A DNA stretch of 64,000 bases, taken from positions 186,001 through 250,000 of the forward strand of contig JAHLJZ010000026.1 in NCBI GenBank assembly GCA_025602915.1. Direction: 5' to 3'. Below the pieces are notes generated by a model that worked only from the letters and a program-made list of their open reading frames with translations, was not told the DNA's origin and did no database searches. Below are positions 46,601 to 60,100 of the stretch, piece after piece (the first letter of the stretch is position 1; every line of letters begins with the position of its first letter). The DNA is from Paraphysoderma sedebokerense. Its lineage: Eukaryota > Blastocladiomycota > Physodermatomycetes > Physodermatales > Physodermataceae. The position numbers and the translations under genes are program-made.

Positions 46601-49600
46601 CAGACATCCTTTTATTTTGGCTTCAAACGAGTTTCGAAATTGGCCGTCGACAGACGTAGAAGATTTCGACTGTGAAAGAGCGGAATCCAATATACCAAAG
46701 ATTCGGGGAAGGAGGTCGTACTTCATGCCTATGATCCAAAAAGTTAAATTTTGCTACTGGGATCAGTTTCCGTAGAGAAGTGTTACCAGAGAAACACCGA
46801 ATAGAAGCTAATAGTCCCGCTTGGGCAATCCTAAGAAGCATAAACTCAGGAATAATCTACAAAGCCCAAATTTAGGTTGCACTTACTTCCTAACAGCTGC
46901 GTAATCCGAGACGGAAAGATCTAACAAATCGCTCATCAGAGCATCATGTATCGGTAGCCTTGGTAAGTTGGTCGAATTGTACTTTAGGCGATAAACGTGC
47001 TGTACGTATGCCCGTTTTACTAGCATAGATGAGTGCATCAGATAGGGCAAGAAGGCACAAGAAGTCGCATTGAAATACCTTGAATGAAACGAGGATACTT
47101 ATTATCTTTGGAGCAAACTTTCAGAAGTGCCTTCAGGTACTGAATTTCTCGAGCCATTCTATCGAACATCGATTTTTCGATTCCACGATCGTACAAAAAT
47201 GATTTAATCGACTAACAAATGAATCAATAAGAACGGATCCTGGAGATAGAAATTAGCTACGGATCCAAAATATACCTTCACGATTACAGTTAAACTTTCG
47301 ATATCATCTTCTCTATTCGCCACAAAAAATGCCACTAGGGCATGCAGAAGCTCGCCAAGGTCGTGGCGGTATTTCTTGACCTGATCATATTCTGGGTCAG
47401 AATCTGTAAAGCACAGACCGACGTTGAGTATTCGGGTGGACTGAACGTTTGAATCAGTTCTTCCGCCATTAGACCTCGTTGGCACATTAAACGAATCGTC
47501 GAGACACCAATTCGCCATCCCCAATATTCCATTCCTCAAAATGGTCAAATGCTTCAAAAATTCGTGCTGAATCATAAATTTCCCTTCTTTGTTCTGGGCA
47601 TTATGGCGATTATCGATCAGATCTTTCAGTTTTTGTATAGTGGTCGGCAGGAATAGCGATGCAATGCGGATTGCCATCGCCTTCTCCTCCGGTGACGGAA
47701 TGTGCCTTGAAGCTGTATGTCAGTTGACCGTAATTATAGAAGACAACAAATAAGCGAGCAAACCAGTCAATCGTTAAGTCCCGACGATCCATGCGTTCAC
47801 CCCATCGCTTGTATGCATTTTGCTTAAAAGCCTCAGAATGCCAGACTTCAGGGTTAACGCTAGAAAGTATCGAGCGATCAGTCAACATGACTCGTCACGT
47901 ATTTCCGGAACTTATTTTTTAAGATTACCTTCGATAATCCTTCGGGTATACACTTGTCAGTGTTAATAGAACTTTCCGAAAACATTTCGCAGCGTACTTG
48001 TATGTTCGGCGATTTTGGCAGCCATCAATCATTGATTTCAACACTTGGGTGACCTCTCGCTCGAAATTGACAAGAGCAATACCGCTGCCACCAATAATGT
48101 TTTGCAGTATACTTTGATACCAGTGCAGAGTCGAAGTCGATGCACTGATGGATGACGATGTTGTGATGGTCGGTGTCGATGCTACACCATGTTGGATCTC
48201 TGCCTCAATTACTTCGACGCAATGTGGTAACAATTTACCCAATGCCTTCTCAGGGTTGGCAAATGAAATGCTCAGTGCCAAAAGGCCCGAGGCTTTTGTA
48301 GCGTTTGGAATGACATTACTAAATAGCCAGTTCTGAACGGTTGACAAAGTCGTCTCGAAGAGTTGTTCCGAAGCAATCTGTTGAAAAATTCGATGGCAAA
48401 CTTGCTATAAATAAGAAGAAGGAAGAATTTTAGTTCAAATAATAATATCAAGTTATTTCTCAAAACACTACCATCATGGAGAAGACCAATCCATTTTCAA
48501 CATTACGTCCAATATTAATATCTTGTTGCGGTAAATTCTCGAGCTAAGTTTACGAGCAGATCGAACGTCAGCTCCCTGAATAGTTTAAATTTACTCCAAG
48601 GATAAACTCTAACCAAGTTGAATACTCGTTTCAAAAATTTTATGAGCCAATCTTCGAACTGTGATGTAGATAATCTGACTATTTCCTCCTCGTCATTATC
48701 TAACTCCATTTCAGTTGCGCTCACGGATATTTTAGTGTGATCACGAATCGGAACTGTGCAAAGAGCGTGAGAAACAAACATCAACGAAGCGAAGGCTTTC
48801 ATGGGATCATTCATATCGATACCCGGTAACGTTAAATGCAAAAGTGGGATGAGATGTTGTCCGCCGGACGGGTAGTGTTGGCGATCAACGAGGGAAAGGC
48901 CGGACATTGACAGAGATGCAAGGCACGACATTGTGCGATGTGTTTCGGTTAAAGTTTCGAGTGCAGGATACGAGTGTGCAAGGAGGGAGGGAAAAGATAG
49001 ATCTGGTTTGATCCAGTTCAAGCATTTTAGCGCAGAATGTGTCGCAGCAACAGCTCCTGAGCGGTAAGTCAGTTTACGACGGATTTCAGAAAGAAAACTA
49101 ATCCTGCCTGTACCTTGATCCTTACTAAACAATGATAACAAAGCAACATTTCTGGTAGTCTCAACGAACACTGCTATAGCATCTTCTTTCAGACAGTACT
49201 TATCCGGAAAAACGCATTTTTCGGAATTTTCTATTTTCAATCTCTCCAGAAATTCGTCGGCCAGATAATTCAAAAATTTGGTAAGTTGGTAAGACCACTT
49301 CCCATGATTCGAAGGATGGTAGAAATTCTCAATCGCTTGAAATAAATTTTTTAAATGGTCTAGAGTAGACATCTGCGAGAAGGGCGTGTTTTGCTGCTTG
49401 CTTTTGTGAGGAGGCTCATAAATCGTATAAATGATGAATTTAGCAGCCATGCGAAGTTTGTCGTGCTAGAAAAACGTCGAGTATAGTAGGGAGATTAGCT
49501 TTCAGCAACTAATGAAAATCACAATGAAAAGCAAACCTTCTTTCTCTTCATTAACAACAAATTGTTAATCCCAGCAACGTCGACTTTTGTCGGCCTCCCA

Positions 49601-50684
49601 CTGTTGTCAGAGCTCCCGACTGGAAGATCCAGCAACCTCATAATAGCAGTGAAGACCCATCGAACTTGCTCGTCGGTCCATTCGAAATGACCAATTTGAT
49701 CCTCGGCAATTCTTGAAAGTATATCTATCATGCCAGAGTCGAAAGATGGACAATTTGATACATATGACCAGATCGAAAAAAGAGTGGAGATGTGCGAAAA
49801 CTGTAGACCAGGTTCAGTCCCCGGTGACAGAGTGGTGGGGAGGAATATCGCAAGAAATGTTTGGGCGACGATGCATTGATTTAAGGAATGAATGGATATT
49901 TTGGGGATGAATTCCTCTAAAATCTCTCGTGTTGCATCCGGCCCAAAGAACCTTTTTCTAACGGTTAGGCAGAACAATCAAACGTCACTGAACGGAATAC
50001 AATATACCTCCGAGAATGCTCAACTAATTTGGCAACAGTAGCAGCATACTTGGCATCACTTATAAATACTTTTTGTCTCTGTTTTGTGATAATAATGGAC
50101 TCGAGTTTCTTCAGAAGCGGTCGCCAGGGTAACGTCAAATCGTTCGGTGTCAAGGCATCTTCTTTTCTGTAAAGGATTCAGTGAAAAGATATTTAGGAGA
50201 ACCAATGTGGCCATAAAAACATTAATTTACTAACTTCAATAAACGTATACAAGCAGCTGCAAATGTTTCCATGATTGGAAGTTCAACATCTTTTTGAACA
50301 GTCAATTCAAAGAAAAGCGTCGTTAACGTTATACGATCGACTTTTTCAAGCGGGTATTTCAAGTCTAGATAACTAATGAATAAAGAAGGATACCACATAG
50401 TTTAGATTACAGGATTACAGTAACCAGCGCTTTGATTGAATAAATCGAAATAATCTTTGATACCTATTCAACTGCTTAATCCAAAATACAACGGCGGGTG
50501 TGTAATTCCCTGATTTCACGGCGATAGCAAGATTGGACTTGATGTCGGCAAGGAAAGGGCCGGGTTCAGAAGAAGTGTCGTATGGCAAGGGAAAGACATG
50601 GTTTTTTGACATTTTTAATTTAGATATAGAAATTCCGTGTATGGCGGAGGTTGTTTCTACTTCTTGCTCCCCTAACACCTTCAT
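43700..50684 (-). CDS. BLM10: BLM10/PA200 proteasome activator
   Basis: A very large multi-exon gene, nearly 7 kb. The start is MKVLGEQEVETTSAIHG (50684). Most of the protein is HEAT-repeat-like helices. Family landmarks include LLHLTLPGIDMNDPMKAFAS (around 48835-48800) and AAAELCAGLVRGTKHW (45510-45460). The last exon, encoding QDTWHEDSQKFTEDQLYLLS and ending SPSYYA (stop 43700-43702), matches the C-terminus of human PA200 and yeast Blm10. The terminal YYA docks into the 20S core and helps open its gate. The protein caps proteasomes for ubiquitin-independent degradation, including acetylated histones in animals. Larger exons are at 49450-48515, 47888-47280, 46726-46274, 45834-45340 and 45158-44800. 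Not every small exon was placed. Divergent from HYDIN across 445 bp. Confidence 0.95.
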
Positions 50685-51129
50685 CGTGCTACTGCTGACG
50701 CGTGTGGCTGCGTGATCTACGGCCTACGTAATACATATACACTGACTTTTTGAGCTGGAGTGGTGTGTACATGGACAGGACATCACGCAGGGGAATAGAA
50801 ACGACACCAAACTAGTACTTGGATGATATACTGAGAGCTGACTGCTACATAGATATGCCAGGAGTGCTGTCTGTCAAGAGTGCTGCGCTCTGGGTTCGTG
50901 CGCAGGGCCACAGCTCCGTCGTCGCAATCCACAGCAGATCCAAATGCACAGCGCTCCATCATCGCACCCGCACTCCTTCCACAATCCCGATCGAGTGGAA
51001 CCCTCCCTCTATCCCACCTCCTTCCGACATCCACCTCCCTTGCTCGTCCTATCTCACTCCTCTCTCTACACAGTCACTCCTCATCTGAAGCATTTTCTTG
51101 ATACGAAAATTTCTTCATCCTTCCATCCC
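50685..51129. promoter_or_regulatory. Divergent promoter region, BLM10 / HYDIN
   Basis: 445 bp between divergent starts. The HYDIN-proximal 150 bp (about 50985-51125) is a C/T tract on the + strand (many CCTCC, CTCAC, TCCTTCC). This resembles a pyrimidine-rich initiator or 5' UTR. Frames running through it are open only because of its composition. No X-box was seen by eye. Confidence 0.5.
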
Positions 51130-54100
51130 ATGGCCTCCACCGAGAAGGATGCGCATTCGCGTCCTCATCGGCCGATGGACAACCGTACCAAACTGAAATC
51201 GCAATCTAATAGCTCGAAATTAGTCAGAGTCAATCCCTCCATGATCTCTAAGCAGAGAGTGAGAGATGGAAGTCCTTCGGTCATTGACAGAATTAAGGCA
51301 AATTTGTATTCAGCCTCTCGTCCTCCACTTCGCCCGTCAGAATATGCACGAATGCTTTCCCTTTCAACGACTGATGCCCTCGTCTCTCATGATACAACAT
51401 TAGTCCCTTCAAAAATTGTTCAGCGAATGAATCGTTTTGACGGGCAGAAAGTTGTCACATCAACAGTGCCTGACGATCAACCTCTGTTTTGCCCTACTCC
51501 TGCCGAAATCACGCTTCAAAACTATCGACCTTTTCAAACGTATGAAGTCGTCCTAACATTTAGAAACGCGGATGCGGTACTTTGATTAGTGTTTTAGTTC
51601 CTCCCAGTATTCAACTTGCTAAAGTGTATTGTTTCCCTTAGTCTCCACGCTGGATGCGAGTTGAGCCGATCGACCATCCTTGCTTTAACATCTTGGGATG
51701 GAAAACTGAATCTTTGCAGTCGGGTCGCATCGCCGCCGGCATGGATGTTGCATATATACTTCAATTTACACCCGAAGAAGAGCGCGATTATAACCTGAAT
51801 GTAGTGTGTGAAACCGAGAGAGAGAGGTTTTTAATACCAGTTCGAGCAGTGGGAAGTCGAGGTTGGACTTAATAGTTTACATCTGCATATTGTTTCTCCA
51901 TTTTTATCTCATACTTTCGTTTAGCTATTCTTGACTTGCCCGATCAAATATTGTTTGGCAATTCTGCCGTGAAACACATTACGACCACGACAATTTTGGC
52001 GAAAAACATGGGCAAAAGAAGAGCGAAAATTGCGATGAAAGTTGATCCTCCTTTCGCAATATCACAAAATACAGCATTAATAGAAGCTGATAAAAGTATA
52101 CAGCTTGAGCTTACATTTAAGCCCGAGGTTATCATCTAATTTGTAAACACGGGGATTTTGATGTCAGAATTACTGACTGTTTTCTTTAGAGCGTAGGATC
52201 CTATTCCCGCGACTTGATCATTAACTTTGACAACGGTGATGAAATAGCTGTTCAGTTGATTGGAATTGCCGATGATGTGAATATTTATTTGGACCGAAGT
52301 GAAGTCCGATTGGATAATACATTTCTGACAAGAGTGTCCTACAAGAAGATCAAAATATATAATAACAGTGATATTGTGGTATGTACTGTCATAGTATTAA
52401 GTACTTTATAACTTTCGGCTAATATGTTATTGTTGTAGGCCGATTTTCAATGGAAACGTTTCTCGTCTCCGGCCGATGAGCAAACTTACCGACAACGACA
52501 GAAACATTCTCTTGATCAACTAGAAGTTGAAGAATCCTTGCTATTTTCTGTCAATAAAGTAGACGTATGCTTTTATTTACTCAAGTTCTTCAATCTGATA
52601 GCTTTCATAGTAACAGTAATACGAATATAGGGCCTTCCAACATCTGCCAACGATCGCCTTTTATTAGCTCAAAAATTTGAACGGAAACGGCAATTAGTAG
52701 AACAAGATAATTTAGGATTCACAAATGAAGCTTTCTTGATTGAGCCTATTTCTGGGAGAGTTTGGCCAAAATCACATATCGATGTTTCAATCGGATTCAA
52801 GCCATCTATTGCTGGCCCTCAAAGTACAATTGTCTTCTGCGAAGTGTCGGGCCGTGAAACTCGTTTGCCCCTACAACTGAAGGTGGGTTTGGAGGTAACG
52901 CTCAACTTAACTAGTGCACTCACTCAACTATATCCCAAAATAGGGCGAAGCGACTGGTCCCAAGGCCAAATTATCGTATGATATGCTCAATATGGATGAT
53001 ATATTTGTGAAGTCTTCTCATGTTTATGAAGTGATTTTGGAAAATATTGGCCATATCGATGCCGAATATCATGTTACTACACTATCGACTTTATTTGGCT
53101 CAAAATTCGGTTTTAGTCCGGACAGAGGTATTCTGGCTGGCGGGCAGAAGGAAGTGATCCAGATTACTTTCCAATCTGATATTCTTGGAGATTTCTATGA
53201 AGAATTTATTTGGAATATCAAGGTAATACCTCCTCGTAAATATTAGAGTTTCCTATTGTATATTAAGGTAGATATGTTGCCTTGATAGGGTGCGCCTACA
53301 CCATTGCAGCTTGCATTTAGTGGTCGTGTCATCGGCCCCACATTTCATTTTAACGTTTCTGAGATTGAATTCGGCGAATGTGCCTACGGATTTCATGTCC
53401 AGAGGATGTTTGATTTGGTAAATACTTCGCCTATATCGATGAGTTACCAGTTCCACATGGATGAGGACAGTGGCGACTCAAAACAATTTTCAATCATACC
53501 TCGACGCGGCGAGGTCGGCCCAATGAGTACTCAAGTGGTTGAGGTCCACTTTATGCCTTCCGCTACAAAGCAATATAATACTCGGCTCAATATTGATGTT
53601 GAAAATGTCGGTTTAGCTGTTTCAAGCATTGCTGTGAAAGCACTCGGCACCGTCCCAGAGGTTAGTAGTTTATTCAAATCCACAATTCTTAAATATATAT
53701 GATATCTTGCTGACAGACAAAATTGTTGTGTAGATACAACTTGAAACGCCATTCGTGGATCTCGCAGAATGTTACCTTAACGTAACCTACAAAAAGCAGA
53801 TCGTACTTAGTAATAATACCGACCTTCCAGCCAAATATTCGGTCATCCAGCAATCAGGATCCAGCCAACTACTATACAACTTTCAAGTGGACGAACCATC
53901 GGGCGTACTGGAGCCACAATCCACCAAGTCTATTGCACTTGACTTCATCACTAAAAGTCTAGGGGAATCGAAGTGTGGCATTACTATCCAAATTCTGGGT
54001 ATGGAGGACTATCCTCTCTCGGTTGAGGTCACATGCAATGGTGTTGGTCCAAACATCAGTCCATCTGTCACTGAGCTCGATTGGGGGAAGATATCTGTGC

Positions 54101-57100
54101 TCAAGAACCATTCCATGAGGATGACATTGCGGAATGATTCACCAATACCTGCTGACTTCAGACTCACACTTGCCTCAGATCAGACAGTATTTGCAGTGGA
54201 ACCATCAAGAGGCATACTTTTACCATATCAAACTGCAGAAATTACTGTAAACGCTTTTTTGGATGACGCTCAAAGAGTGGTTGATATTCTCAAAGTTCTT
54301 GTCAAATCTGGCCCAACTCGTGAGATCACTCTTTTAGCAAGTGGGAAAGGGTCGACAATTGTTTTTGACGATGATGTAACACACATTGACTTCCGGAATG
54401 TTTTCACTCACCAATTCCTTTGCCGCGAATTTACCATGACAAACAAAGGAAGAAAGAGTCAGCTCATATCTTGGGCATCATCAGAGAATTTGTACATATT
54501 GAAAGCCGGCGAAAATAATCAGACTAAAGCAGTGTCATATTTTGAAGTGACGCCTTCGAGATTCGTTCTAAACTCAGGAGAGAAACAAATTGTCACTATC
54601 AAAGGTTTCTCAGGTGTTGCGAGACATCATCAGGAAAAATTAGTGTGCCAGGGAACAGTAGAAAAAGATTCTATCCGTAGACAAATTGTGGAAAGCCATA
54701 TTTCAGCAAACTTCATTGATCCCAAGATTGAGGTGGTGCCTTCCGTTCTTAACTTTACATGCGCTTTTGTTGATGAGAAGCAACTGCCATTGATACAAAC
54801 ACTGACATTAAAGAATGTCACACCTCTATCTTTCTCCGTACAATTACGGTGTCATCAACCATTTCAGATATTAAACGAGTCATCAGATATTGCATTTGAA
54901 CCTGAGAAGGAGATAAAAATACCTGTCCAATTTGACCCGTCATTGTTATTGAAAGATCCGTCAATGAAAGGAAAGTCAAAATTGCTCATTAGCTACATGG
55001 GACATCCTCAAAGATCATATATTGATCTCAAAAGTCACGTATCATTCCCTGAAATCAGACTCGAAAAGTTGGAAGTTGACTTTGGATGGGCTCCTCCGAA
55101 TGTGAAAATTTGCTCTTCCTGCAGTATCACTAATATAAGTGATCTGCAGTTGAGCTATTCTTGGTATTTCTTGTCTGACGAAATTAACATCGAGACTCAA
55201 GACACTGAAGAACAGACATTCGATATTCTGCCATCTTTGGGAATCCTGGCACCGGGCGAAACACAAACTCTTCAGCTCACATTCCACAGTGGCAAGAATG
55301 GCCGATACCGGCGAAAGGCAATCTGTGACGTTTTGAATGGTCCAAAGTACACATTAACATTGCAAGGAGGAACATCAGCAGTCGGATATGATCTGAGTTC
55401 ACAAGAACTTGACTTTGGATCTCAACAGTATCAAACAGTAGCTGAGAAAACCCTTGCACTTTCTAACAATGGGACAATCACATTACAGTACAGCATTGTG
55501 ATACCGAGGAACTCTGACTTGTTCCATAAAGTTCTAATCTCTCCACCAAATGGTAATATATTGCCAGGGAACAAACAAATTTTCAAAGTCTGGTATGCTC
55601 CATGCATTCCTGAAGTAACTGATGCTTACTTCTATATCGTTATGAAATACTTGGAACCCATAGAAGTAAAAATTAGAGGAAAAGGATTTGCACCTTTTCT
55701 TGCGATTAATTTGCCTTTGGAGACAAATGAACCACCTAAAATAACAAAATTGGTGACCGGATCAAAGGATATCTCCAAAAGGGTGCCATTGGAAGGAAAC
55801 CACACAGACACTGATGTTTTTGAACCACATATTTTGACAGAAGAGCAAACAATTGAAGATGGAAATACAAAATTAATTGCAATGACAAAAGCACATATAT
55901 CTGGATTAAATTTGAAGATGCACTACAGTCACAAACATACTTCAAACTATGTTGGATCTCGCCTGATATTGGATGCACTTACACAACAAATTGAAGACTC
56001 TCAGAGAAATCTCATCATCAATTTATCTGCCATTCAACTTGCCACTTATACAATTAACTTTGGATTTGTTACCAGTGATACAGTCTTGACGAAGGAGTTC
56101 ACTATTCAAAACATTACAAATTCATCATTGACGATATCTCCTGTCAAGAATCTCAATTCTGCCTTAACAATCAATGCAGAAAAAATTAAATTTTTGCAAC
56201 CGATGGAAACAATGAATATCCAGGTTTCTCTTGATACTTCTAAGATTCCTGTTGACAATTGTTACTTTCAAGCTGATATTCCCTTTAGTATTACTGGTGG
56301 TCCAACCAGTGTGGTCAAGGTTTCTGCAATAGTCACTTTGCCTAATCTCAGTGTCTCAGTCTCAGACATTGATTTTGGAAATGTTCTATGTGGCCATCGC
56401 AAAGCAATGAATATATACATTCAGAATTCATCTGCTGTTCCTTGTGATTGGAATACTATGTTGTTGGCACAAGGACCTGACACAGCTGACAGAAAGAGGC
56501 CTAAAAGGAAATATAGTTGTGATTTTGAGATTATACCGAACATGGGATACTTGAAGCCTGGAGAAAAGATGATTTTGACTGTAAGATTCACGCCATCAAT
56601 GAGCAAAAATTACCAATTTTGTCTAGCATTTCATGTTAAATCAAACACTAGACCAATAACACTCCCTGTGTATGGCAATGGTGATAAACTTGATTTACTA
56701 TTTGAGCCTGAGGTTCTTGACATGGGCAGCATTTTGCCATGGACTGATGGAACTGAGTGTAAAGTCAAATTGCATAATCCATCAGATTATCAAATTGAAG
56801 TGTTTTGCGCTGATTTTGATCTGCAGTACCACAAAGAGCAAGAAATACTGGCCGAACTTGCTAAAAGCGGTGAAAAAATCATCACACTCCCACCCCGCCA
56901 ACCAGGACAAAAGATGGTTGGAATTTTTAACTTTACCAAAGATAAAGCTAATAAAGATGGCATATCTTCTGGTGAAGTCTTTGAAAATGTATCCAAAACT
57001 GAAGAGGAAGTGAAGTTGCCATTAGAAAGCAATGAACAAAATCAGCTAATTGTTGTTCTCTACGGTCCTCCATATTCAGGCAAATCAAGTATTGCAAATA

Positions 57101-60100
57101 TGTTGGCGCAGAAGTATGGATTGTGTATATTGAAATTTGATCAGGTGATTGATATATTGATGTCATCTGTAGATTCAAATCATCAAACACTTGTATCCAA
57201 GATGAAAGATGTCTTTCACACTGACCTTGATTTGCAACTGCAACTCACTAGTAGTGGCAAGCTTTCAAGTGCAGGTGAAACCGAATCAAGAACCACAGTG
57301 ACTGAAAGTGTGGGAGAGCCCAATGAACATGTCTCAAGCATCCCTGATGAAGCAATTGCTGAGATTCTAAGACTATGCCTGGCAAAACCTGAATTTAAAA
57401 CTGGAGTAATTATTGATGGACTTGATTCCAAATTGTGCAGGAATCAAGTGACGTTTATGAAAGGATTATTGCGAGTGTTGTCAGAGAAGAGGACATGTCA
57501 TTTTGTTCATATAACACTGGATCCCTCACAAGTGTGTAACCGAGAGGCAGAGTTTAAAAAGCAATTATATGAAGTTGAATTGAGTAAGTTGCCTCCAGTG
57601 GAGGTAATATCAGAGGAAACTTATGATAGTATGAGTGAAATGGATGGATATCATTATGATGAGAGAGTGAAAAATCACAGAAAACAATTACAACATTTCC
57701 AGCATCAAAAACTGTTGGAGAAAAAGCAACTGGAGGAAGATATTATTGCGCGTTTGGGTGAACGTAAACTGGAGGAAGAGAAATCCAAAAAAAAAGACAA
57801 AAGAAAATTAACAACAAAAACTAATTCAGATAAACAAGACAAAAGTTCACAATCTCTGATATCACCAGGACGGAGCGTCAAAACTAACAGCATTGAAAGG
57901 ATTGGCTCACATCACAAAATGAAGTTTGATGAAATAATAATGAAGCCTGAAATACTGAATGAGCTACCACCAGAAATAATGCTATCTGAAGCAGCATACC
58001 GGCAATATGAAGTTTATAAATCATCATTGGAAGCAGTGATTAATTATGCCAAGGAAGGAGTAAGGTCCATTCCAACAAAATCTGCAGTGACCTCAGATAA
58101 AAAGAAGTTAAGGGGGTATCTGTCATCAGACAGTACCTCATCTAACCTGAGCCATCCACTTAATGAGGTTGAATCAAGTGGAGATGAAAACTTCATACAT
58201 TTTTATGAAGTCAATGGTGTTAAACAGAAAGAATTATTATTTCATTATATTGCAGACTTAATTTCCATATCACCCAAGCCTGATTTGAATGAAGAGACAG
58301 CACTTCCTCTTGATGTGCCAACAGTTGAGCAAATCATATCACTAGATCAATGTCATGCCAATTACAGTGAACAGAGTAGAAAATTTACAATTGTTGGGAC
58401 TAAGTCACCGCTCACATTGCATGAATCTACTTCAGTATTGAATGACACAAACCAGAATTTGCAATCTTTAAGATCAGACCATATACTCAAAAAGACCAAA
58501 GTTGTCGGCAAACAAGATGATGCAGATCATTCTGACAACACGCCCAAGGAACAATTTAGCTCGCATAGATGGATAATTGACCCAAGAAGTAGAAGAGAAG
58601 TTGCAGTGAAGTTTTCAACAAATGAAGTTGGCAAATTTGAAGAAACCATACAATTTGGAGTTCTCAGTATGAATACATTATTCCCACTGAAATGCCATGG
58701 TGAGAGCACTTACCCACAAATATTAATGGATCACAAAAAAGTTTTTAAAAAGTACAGGTGGGATACTGTAGGGCAACAGCTCATCAAAGGGGAGTATATA
58801 GGGAAACTCTCACTGTTTGATTTCGGTCCTCTAGTTATCAACAAATTCAAGGATAAAATGGTAGATAAGGCAGCGGATAATGTGGCAGAACTTAGACTTA
58901 CTAACCCAATGGATTCAGACATCAAGCTGTCTTTTGGATTCCTCCATGATTTAAAATCGGAATATCTTGGTGTAGAGCCTCTGTCTGTTGATATTCGCCG
59001 TGGAGAAACACAAAGTATCCATGTTCAAATTTTTCCAAAAGTAGTTGGATTGTTAGAGGATACATTGGTTTGTTGTATCAAAGATAATCCACAACCTTAT
59101 ACATTTAAATTTAGGTGTATTGGAGTTCGACCTGAAATAGAAATTGACAAGAAGACTTTATCATTTGAAAGAATATTGGTGAATAAAACTGACAAAAAGG
59201 AGATTAAGTTAAGAAATACTACCCTCATACCTATTCTGTGGAGGTTGTCCGGTATAGAAAACTTGGGAGAAGAAATTGAAATTACACCTTCAGATGGTGC
59301 AATTCTTCCAAATGAAGAGTGCATAGTGGTGACTAAGTTCCTCGCCTTGAAGCCATGTCTAATTAAAAAAGGTTTACGTCTAGAAGTGGTAGACTCTGAA
59401 AAGAGTAATGCTGTGATGCAAACTGAGACTATCACTATCACCGCTGAGGTTTATGATGTGTCTGTCGATATTATATTTCCCAAAGGAAATGACAACATTC
59501 TTGATTTTGGAATTATCCAGGCCATTGAAGAAAGCAAGCAGACCATATATCTTAAAAACAAGGGAAAGTATGATATATCATACAAATTTACATTTGAAAC
59601 CAAAGAGTTTCTGAATATCTTTGAGATTGTGCCTTCTCAAGGTATATTGCAACCTTCTGACAAGTCTCATCCTGTTCAAATCACTTACAAACCTGGGAGG
59701 GAAATAGAGTATGAAAGTGCTCCCATATTGCGATGCCTACTAGTGGATACCAACAGTGAAAGTACCACAAATGACATACCAATAAAGGTGTCAATCAAAG
59801 CAGTGTTTAGCCAATTCACCATATTACCAGTTCGTGACCTGAATTTTGGTCCTATTTTAAATAGTACTAAAGCAACAAAATCATTCATAATTGAGAACAC
59901 TGGTGATTTTGAATTCAACATCTCTATCTTCAAAATAGAAACAGAGCAAGTAGGAGCCAAAGATTTGAAGCATAAACTCATGCAGGGCAAAGGTCCCAAG
60001 GACACTAAAGGCAGGAATGACAAACCATCACCTCAGTTGTCAGTGAAAGCAACAAAAAAGGATCAGATAAAACAAGCTGATGCGGTAATTTTTGGACCAT

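Noticed and set aside
50783-51101. Several overlapping frames upstream of HYDIN
   Set aside because: They arise from C/T-rich composition that avoids stops; only the frame entering at 51130 continues into conserved HYDIN text.
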